A stretch of 64,000 nucleotides of DNA from Ampullaceana balthica. Lineage: Eukaryota > Mollusca > Gastropoda > Lymnaeidae. Every line of letters starts with the position of its first letter. The first letter of the stretch is position 1. Below are positions 56,985 to 64,000 of the stretch, piece after piece. The notes under the pieces are model-generated. The model did not search any database and was not told the DNA's origin. It saw only the letters and a list, made by a program, of their open reading frames with translations. The stretch spans positions 322,501 to 386,500 of the forward strand of contig CALYLW010000566.1 in NCBI GenBank assembly GCA_944989445.1. Direction: 5' to 3'. The position numbers and the translations under genes were made by a program.

Positions 56985-57326
56985 CCGGCCAGTTGCTCAG
57001 ATGAACTGCACCTGGAGGTCATTGATATGCAAGCAAATGACCTCCTTAGGGACAAGTTCAAAGAAAGACTTTTGAGTTTGTACCAGTTTTTGTCCAAGGA
57101 TGACTTTTCTAATGCCAAAGCTTTTGCATCAAGGTACATTTCAATCCTTGGAACAACATACTTGTGCGAGCAGACATTTTCGAGGATGAAATACGTGAAG
57201 AACAATTTGAGAACTAACTCTTTTGATGATAATCTCAGGTCACTGTTGATGTTAGGGAAATCAAATCTAAAGCCAGAAATATCCACTATTTTGGCATCCA
57301 GGAAACAATTTCACCATTCCCACTAA
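56985..57326 (+). pseudogene. hAT transposase C-terminal (dimerisation) fragment
   Basis: Open from about 56985 to the TAA at 57324-57326: DELHLEVIDMQANDLLRDKF, LLSLYQFLSKDDFSNAKAFA, then TTYLCEQTFSRMKYVKNN, LRSLLMLG and a final RKQFHHSH. The block F-G-[ST]-T-Y-x-C-E-x-x-F-S-x-M-K is the C-terminal dimer interface found in GTF2IRD2/ZMYM-like hAT transposases. Upstream catalytic parts are deleted: the TIR-proximal sequence joins it within about 150 bp. It is the least decayed coding piece in the window (99 codons uninterrupted from Met 57027). Confidence 0.82.
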
Positions 57327-57505
57327 TACAGGTGTTCATGTGCAGCGTATCAATGTATTGTTTAATAATATTAAATATAATATTAAATAATATTAATATT
57401 AGAAATATAAAAAATATTAAATATATAATTAAAAACAACATCTTTGTTTTGATTCTTTCATATTTGGACCTCTAGTGTGTAGTCGGTCCCCAAACTGCTT
57501 TTTTG

Positions 57506-57995
57506 TAAATCCTTTATATTAACTCGTGGTGTCTGGTTGCTTGCTTGATTGCTTGTCGCCAAAACTTTGGATCGATTTTTAACCCACTTCCTCGTAAGCT
57601 AGCGAGCTGAAACTTAGCAGGCAGTTTGGTGGCGATGATAAAAACTATGTATCAAAATTTCAGGTCGATCACATGTACTGTAATTGAATTATTGATTTTT
57701 TAGATTATTTTATTTATTCCTATGTATCATGTTATTTTTTTAGATAGAGTGTAAGGGTGCGCATTATATTGAACAACCTTTCTGTCGCGCAATTAGGTGC
57801 GTATTTTATTGACAACACTTTTTATAAACATATTCCTGATCAGTGCGCATTATATTAAACACGTTTTGCGAGACATAACTACAATTTTGTATTTTTGGAT
57901 GGCCTTGCTGCGTATTATAATGAACATTCTTTTAGTTACGTCTCGTACATAAAGGATTTATAGCCAAAAACTTGGTTTTTACGTGTGTTTTTTTA
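57506..57995. mobile_element. ~0.5-kb repeat, copy 2, nested in the hAT
   Basis: See 52650-53155. Inverted TAAATCCTTTAT ends at 57506 and 57960. Interrupts the 3' part of the hAT remnant. Confidence 0.75.
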
Positions 57996-58229
57996 TTACA
58001 GTTAATGCGGCCCTCCGGCAGAAAAGTTTGAGCAATAGAATGTTGGTTTAAGTCATGAGCAATAGAAAGTTGGAACATCAACGATGGAACATAGTCTCAG
58101 CTCATACCGACACTTTAAAAAAAACCATTATTCATAAATATCTTATACTGCCAGCTGATTGGAGCCCTCATATAAAAAAATATTCACTCTCAATGTACAT
58201 TGATAGAAGTAGCTAGCTACTGTATACAC

Positions 58230-61200
58230 TCATACATACCTATATCAGGACCTTCTGTACACTCATATCAATTTCTAACAGGACCTACTGTATTCTCATA
58301 TTGACCTTTAATGGGTCCTAATGTCCACTCATATCCATCTCTAGCAGGACCTACTGTATTCTCATATTGACCTCTAATGGGTCCTAATGTCCACTCATAT
58401 CCATCTCTAGCAGGACCTACTGTATTCTCATATTGACCTCTAATGGGTCCTAATGTCCACTCATATCCATCTCTAGCAGGACCTACTGTATTCTCATATT
58501 GACCTCTAATGGGTCCTAATGTCCACTCATATCCATCTCTAGCAGGACCTACTGTATTCTCATATTGACCTCTAATGGGTCCTAATGTCCACTCATATCA
58601 ATTTCTAACAGGACCTACTGTATTCTCATATTGACCTCTAATGGGTCCTAATGTCCACTCATATCCATCTCTAGCAGGACCTACTGTATTCTCATATTGA
58701 CCTCTAATGGGTCCTAATGTCCACTCATATCCATCTCTAGCAGGACCTACTGTATTCTCATATTGACCTCTAATGGGTCCTAATGTCCACTCATATCCAT
58801 CTCTAGCAGGACCTACTGTATTCTCATATTGACCTCTAATGGGTCCTAATGTCCACTCATATCCATCTCTAGCAGGACCTACTGTATTCTCATATTGACC
58901 TCTAATGGGTCCTAATGTCCACTCATATCCATCTCTAGCAGGACCTACTGTATTCTCATATTGACCTCTAATGGGTCCTAATTTCCACTCATATCCATCT
59001 CTAGCAGGACCTACTGTATTCTCATATTGACCTCTAATGGGTCCTAATGTCCACTCATATCCATGTCTAGCAGGACCTACTGTATTCTCATATTGACCTC
59101 TAATGGGTCCTAATGTCCACTCATATCAATTTCTAGCAGGACCTACTGTATTCTCATATTGACCTCTAATGGGTCCTAATGTCCACTCATATCCATCTCT
59201 AGCAGGACCTACTGTATTCTCATATTGACCTCTAATGGGTCCTAATGTCCACTCATATCCATCTCTAGCAGGACCTACTGTATTCTCATATTGACCTCTA
59301 ATGGGTCCTAATGTCCACTCATATCCATCTCTAGCAGGACCTACTGTATTCTCATATTGACCTCTAATGGGTCCTAATGTCCACTCATATCCATCTCTAG
59401 CAGGACCTACTGTATTCTCATATTGACCTCTAATGGGTCCTAATGTCCACTCATATCAATTTCTAACAGGACCTACTGTATTCTCATATTGACCTCTAAT
59501 GGGTCCTAATGTCCACTCATATCCATCTCTAGCAGGACCTACTGTATTCTCATATTGACCTCTAATGGGTCCTAATGTCCACTCATATCCATCTCTAGCA
59601 GGACCTACTGTATTCTCATATTGACCTCTAATGGGTCCTAATGTCCACTCATATCCATCTCTAGCAGGACCTACTGTATTCTCATATTGACCTCTAATGG
59701 GTCCTAATGTCCACTCATATCCATCTCTAGCAGGACCTACTGTATTCTCATATTGACCTCTAATGGGTCCTAATGTCCACTCATATCCATCTCTAGCAGG
59801 ACCTACTGTATTCTCATATTGACCTCTAATGGGTCCTAATGTCCACTCATATCCATCTCTAGCAGGACCTACTGTATTCTCATATTGACCTCTAATGGGT
59901 CCTAATGTCCACTCATATCCATCTCTAGCAGGACCTACTGTATTCTCATATTGACCTCTAATGGGTCCTAATGTCCACTCATATCAATTTCTAGCAGGAC
60001 CTACTGTATTCTCATATTGACCTCTAATGGGTCCTAATGTCCACTCATATCCATCTCTAGCAGGACCTACTGTATTCTCATATTGACCTCTAATGGGTCC
60101 TAATGTCCACTCATATCCATCTCTAGCAGGACCTACTGTATTCTCATATTGACCTCTAATGGGTCCTAATGTCCACTCATATCCATCTCTAGCAGGACCT
60201 ACTGTATTCTCATATTGACCTCTAATGGGTCCTAATGTCCACTCATATCCATCTCTAGCAGGACCTACTGTATTCTCATATTGACCTCTAATGGGTCCTA
60301 ATGTCCACTCATATCAATCTCTAGCAGGACGTAATGTCCACTCATATCGACCCCTAACAGGACGTAATGTCCACTCATATCCATCTCTAGCAGGACCTAC
60401 TGTATTCTCATATTGACCTCTAATGGGTCCTAATGTCCACTCATATTGACCTCTGACAGGACGTAATGTCCACTCATATCGACTTCTAACAGGACGTAAT
60501 GTCCACTCATATTGACCTCTAACAGGACGTAATGTCCACTCATATCGACCTCTAACAGGACGTAATGTGCACTCATATTGACCTCTAACAGGACGTAATG
60601 TCCACTCATATTGACCTCTAACGGGTCCTAATGTCCACTCATATCAATTTCTAGCAGGACCTACTGTATTCTCATATTGACCTCTAATGGGTCCTAATGT
60701 CCACTCATATCAATTTCTAACAGGACCTACTGTATTCTCATATTGACCTCTAATGGGTCCTAATGTCCACTCATATCCATCTCTAGCAGGACCTACTGTA
60801 TTCTCATATTGACCTCTAATGGGTCCTAATGTCCACTCATATCCATCTCTAGCAGGACCTACTGTATTCTCATATTGACCTCTAATGGGTCCTAATGTCC
60901 ACTCATATCCATCTCTAGCAGGACCTACTGTATTCTCATATTGACCTCTAATGGGTCCTAATGTCCACTCATATCAATCTCTAGCAGGACGTAATGTCCA
61001 CTCATATCGACCCCTAACAGGACGTAATGTCCACTCATATCCATCTCTAGCAGGACCTACTGTATTCTCATATTGACCTCTAATGGGTCCTAATGTCCAC
61101 TCATATTGACCTCTGACAGGACGTAATGTCCACTCATATCGACTTCTAACAGGACGTAATGTCCACTCATATTGACCTCTAACAGGACGTAATGTCCACT

Positions 61201-61430
61201 CATATCGACCTCTAACAGGACGTAATGTGCACTCATATTGACCTCTAACAGGACGTAATGTCCACTCATATTGACCTCTAACGGGTCCTAATGTCCACTC
61301 ATATCGACCTCTAGCAGGACGTAATGTCCACTCATATTGACCTCTAACAGGACGTAATTTCCACTCATATTGACCTCTAACAGGACGTAATGTCCACTCA
61401 TATGGACCTCTAACAGGTCCTACAGTACAC
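58230..61430 (-). repeat. 33/66-bp satellite, about 97 monomers, 858-bp higher-order repeat
   Basis: Alternating 33-bp monomers (GGACCTACTGTATTCTCATA + TTGACCTCTAATG; GGTCCTAATGTCCACTCATA + TCCATCTCTAGCA). The variant ATATCAATTT is at 58265, 58595, 59123, 59453 and 59981, and ATATCAATCT at 60311. Spacings alternate 330 and 528 bases, i.e. an 858-bp block of 13 dimers. A second block of 660 bp, rich in GACGTAATG monomers, starts at 60311 and repeats at 60971. On the minus strand each monomer is eleven codons. Confidence 0.97.
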
Positions 61431-61447
61431 TCAAACAATATAAACAA
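60974..61447 (-). other. 157-codon ORF within the 33-bp array
   Basis: Starts with ATG just outside the array (61447) and reads an 11-residue repeat close to R-P-V-R-G-Q-Y-E-W-T-L. It stops at TGA where the ATATCAATCT variant occurs. No signal peptide, no unique domain. Substitutions appear conservative (Q/R, P/A), but I cannot tell selection from array homogenisation, so it is not called as a gene. Confidence 0.35.
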
Positions 61448-62719
61448 CGGTTGAGCCCATGCATACAGAGACCATTGCCCAGATTTCTGACCTTGATCTC
61501 ACAAATGTTCCAGAAAACTTGCGTTAATTCCTTAGAGACACACCAATTTTCTAATGCAGGGGTTCTCGAACAGACACACTACGGCAAAAGTGGTGCAAAC
61601 TGGTTTAAATGCAAGACCAATCAACACAAATGTGTTGTTAAGCTATGAGGTAATAGAAAACGTTTCCAATGAGTGTTGACAACATCAAAAGACGAATTAT
61701 GTTGAGATAAATGAAAAAAATGAAACAAAATGTATTAACCTAATTTAAGAACCTTCGATCTATGTAACCAATCACTAAGCCATTCGTCCCTCGAGACGGA
61801 AAAATATTTACTATAAATTTACGTCATTGTGGATGTAATACTAACGCAAATATCGACCAAGCAGTATGAGCTATAGACAAGAAGTCAAAAACCTACAAAG
61901 AGAGAGATTGATAGCAGTGATTGTGCATTATTCTTGGCGATAAATAAAGAGGAGAAAAGAATGTGAGACAATTTGCTGAATTTGCTGAATGACGCAGTTG
62001 GAAATTGATAGACTATTTGGCAAGGGAACAAAAACACACACAAACAAACGAGGAAAAGAGTTTAGGCTTTAGACATCAGACTCTTCTCGATTCAGGGGCA
62101 GATTTCTGCTACAGTTGGGGACCCTAGAAAAACGTATGACACCCAAGTAAAGCCTACTTGGTGAAATTTTTAAATGTCCACTTCTTCCATGTGATGAGAC
62201 ATTGGCTGCAGATTTGTTAGCTACAAACTTTGTTGACAACTTAAAACTTGGTTAACGTTCTTTTCATCTGAGCTGACACGGTGTGAATCGAATTACTGAA
62301 TTCATTTCAAAATTTCTCATTTTATAGGTATTTTATGTGACAAGGGAAACAAACTGCATATATTATCGTATCTTATCTTACCTGTTACAGACGCTCCTTT
62401 TATATAGAAGATTATTGCGTCCATTTTTTATTTATAGTCTTGCATTTTTATTAGAGTTTGTAAATGTTGATAGAGTGTTGGTTTTCCTGGTTTCTTCAGC
62501 CAACCCATTTCACGTCTATATTCCGGACGGGAAGAACGAAGCTTTGTATGTGTATGTTCTTGCCTACGGAATAAGAAAAGTGTTTTATGTCTATATGAGT
62601 GTTGTAGTAGCCTATTATTGTGTTGTATTTCCAATTTAGAATTAATTGCCTTATGAGTTATCACTACTTTGTTCTTTGTTCGTTCTTCTATGCTCTATCG
62701 TATGCTGATTGTCTGTTAC
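61448..62719. other. No gene seen
   Basis: Unique, mostly AT-rich. A 100-codon plus-strand ORF (62337-62639) has a hydrophobic, Tyr/Leu/Val-rich product without recognised domain. Confidence 0.4.
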
Positions 62720-63315
62720 ACAAGTCTCCGTTGACTGTTAATCCAGTCCCACAAGTCTCCGTTGACAGTTAATCCAGTCCCACAAGTCTCCGCTGACTGT
62801 TAATCCGGTCCCACAAGTCTCCGTTGACTGTTAATCCGGTCCCACAAGTCTCCGTTGACAGTTAATCCGGTCCCACAAGTCTCCGTTGACTGTTAATCCG
62901 TCCCACAAGTCTCCGTTGACTGTTAATCCAGTCCCACAAGTCTCCGTTGACTGTTAATCCAGTCCCACAAGTCTCCGTTGACTGTTAATCCAGTCCCACA
63001 AGTCTCCGTTGACAGTTAATCCAGTCCCACAAGTCTCCGTTGACTGTTAATCCGGTCCCACAAGTCTCCGTTGACTGTTAATCCGGTCCCACAAGTCTCC
63101 GTTGACTGTTAATCCAGTCCCACAAGTCTCCGTTGACTGTTAATCCAGTCCCACAAGTCTCCGTTGACTGTTAATCCTGTCCCACAAGTCTCCGTTGACT
63201 GTTAATCCAGTCCCACAAGTCTCCGTTGACTGTTAATCCAGTCCCACAAGTCTCCGTTGACAGTTAATCCAGTCCCACAAGTCTCCGTTGACCTTTAATC
63301 CAGTCCCACGAGTCT
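62720..63315. repeat. 31-bp minisatellite, about 19 units
   Basis: Unit CCCACAAGTCTCCGTTGACT + GTTAATCCAGT, with CAG/CGG and ACT/ACA variants and one 30-bp unit near 62895. As 31 is not a multiple of three, no long frame exists. Confidence 0.97.
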
Positions 63316-64000
63316 CCCGCGGTTTGATCTCCTGTCTCCTGTGATATCATCAGACGCAGCCATGCAGCTGGCCATGTCCCTCCCCTCACCACTGTTTAAA
63401 TGATAGCCGCGGTAAAACGATCTTTGGTGAAGTCCTATCTTGATGATGACAACTTTTTGGGCCTGTTCCGATCACTTACCTGGACAGTTATTGTGTGGTT
63501 GTGTATGGGGAGTGACGGGGACGGGCGGGCAAAGTTTTCAAGTGGGAGCAATGTAGAACAAATTTGAGTGGCCGTGACGTTTAGTTCCGGGTTAATTGTC
63601 ATTAGAGTGAATGACGGACGAGTTCAGTCTCGTGTTTCAGGTCTAATTCCGCGGTCACTTCTGATCCTTGTCCATGCTCTGTTAGTAATACCTCAAAGTG
63701 CAAGATTTAACGTCTGCCTACAGAAGAAAGAGGCCAAACATCTGCGGGGCGGGATCACGTTGTATCTAATCAGGTGCGTGTGAGTTGGGGTGGGGGGCGG
63801 TTTGTTGCTAGGAGACTTCGGGTGATGCTTTAAGAAAAGGGAAGCCATTGAGAACATTTTTTTTTAAATGTTAAAAGTGAGTATGTGCAACAACAACAAA
63901 ATTTTGAGGTCATAAAAAAGCAGACAACAGAATTATTTAATAGAAATAGAGGCTGGAAGTTTAGCTAACGAGAGCTGTTTAATTAGATAGCTAAGTAAAT
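63316..64000. other. No gene seen
   Basis: GC-balanced to 63830, then AT-rich. A 71-codon ORF (63568-63783) shows no recognised domain. A gene edge cannot be excluded at the window end. Confidence 0.4.

Larger units (their letters stand above)
56823..58029 (+). mobile_element. hAT remnant with transposase C-terminus and nested repeat
   Basis: Left end CAGGGGTCTCCAAACTACGG, then CCCGCGGG and GCGGCCCGCGAGG, a well-known hAT style of end. The 3' side reaches GCGGCCCTCCGGCAG and AAAAGTTTGAG but lacks the expected mirrored terminus, so the right end is truncated. It sits in a 27-bp tandem repeat present on both sides. No duplication can be assigned. Confidence 0.7.

Noticed and set aside
62337..62639. 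100-codon hydrophobic ORF as a membrane protein
   Set aside because: AT-rich region, no start context or homology, and hydrophobicity is expected from T-rich codons.

Overview
This window is eukaryotic, non-coding-rich genomic DNA. It has AT-rich intergenic sequence, spliced exons with GT/AG borders, tRNA-derived SINEs, hAT transposons with 8-bp target duplications, Helitrons, LINE tails, a Ty3/gypsy-like LTR element and an unusually large number of minisatellites. Nothing looks bacterial or viral in layout: there are no dense ORFs, operons or ribosome binding sites. The combination of hAT families, hairpin-ended Helitrons, tRNA-SINEs and long minisatellites fits an invertebrate metazoan. A mollusc (perhaps a gastropod) is my guess from repeat style only; no gene here proves it.

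Layout. 0-9 kb: a SINE with a perfect 14-bp target duplication, a decayed LTR retrotransposon (1.5-5.2 kb) with gag and a fragment of pol plus an unexpected KH-domain fragment, a second SINE, two short hAT elements with perfect 8-bp duplications, and non-autonomous Helitrons. 9-17 kb: a 14-bp minisatellite, a 52-codon ORF with an unrecognised but protein-like sequence, a dispersed or tandem AT-rich repeat family, a 23-bp minisatellite, and a hAT transposase C-terminal pseudogene. 17-24.5 kb: the best host-gene candidate, a spliced plus-strand transcription unit encoding about 94 residues, with non-coding 5' exons, a start codon placed exactly at an exon end, and a last exon whose conserved-looking tail is out of frame. 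Its introns hold a fold-back element and a 390-bp duplication. 24.5-32 kb: a LINE tail, four minisatellites and a MITE containing a 384-N assembly gap.

32.7-37.1 kb: a 3.1-kb Helitron composite (helicase C-terminus, LINE tail, internal tandem expansion) inserted in a 26-bp satellite; the empty site can be read from the flanks. 37-51 kb: hairpin-bearing duplication, more minisatellites (including a 21-bp array open for 348 codons), two hAT elements (one with a BED finger), a LINE fragment, a candidate minus-strand protein-coding exon at 49.1-49.27 kb and a partial tRNA-Val-like sequence. 51.9-55.1 kb: a complete-ended 3133-bp hAT with a ZMYM1-type transposase pseudogene and nested MITEs. 56.8-58.0 kb: another hAT remnant with a transposase C-terminus. 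58.2-61.4 kb: a 3.2-kb array of 33-bp units arranged in 66-bp dimers and an 858-bp higher-order repeat. 62.7-63.3 kb: a 31-bp minisatellite.

The genes do not form a pathway. The window reads as a gene-poor or intronic region shaped by transposons inserting into and next to minisatellites. Family names rest on motifs recognised by eye; no database search was run.
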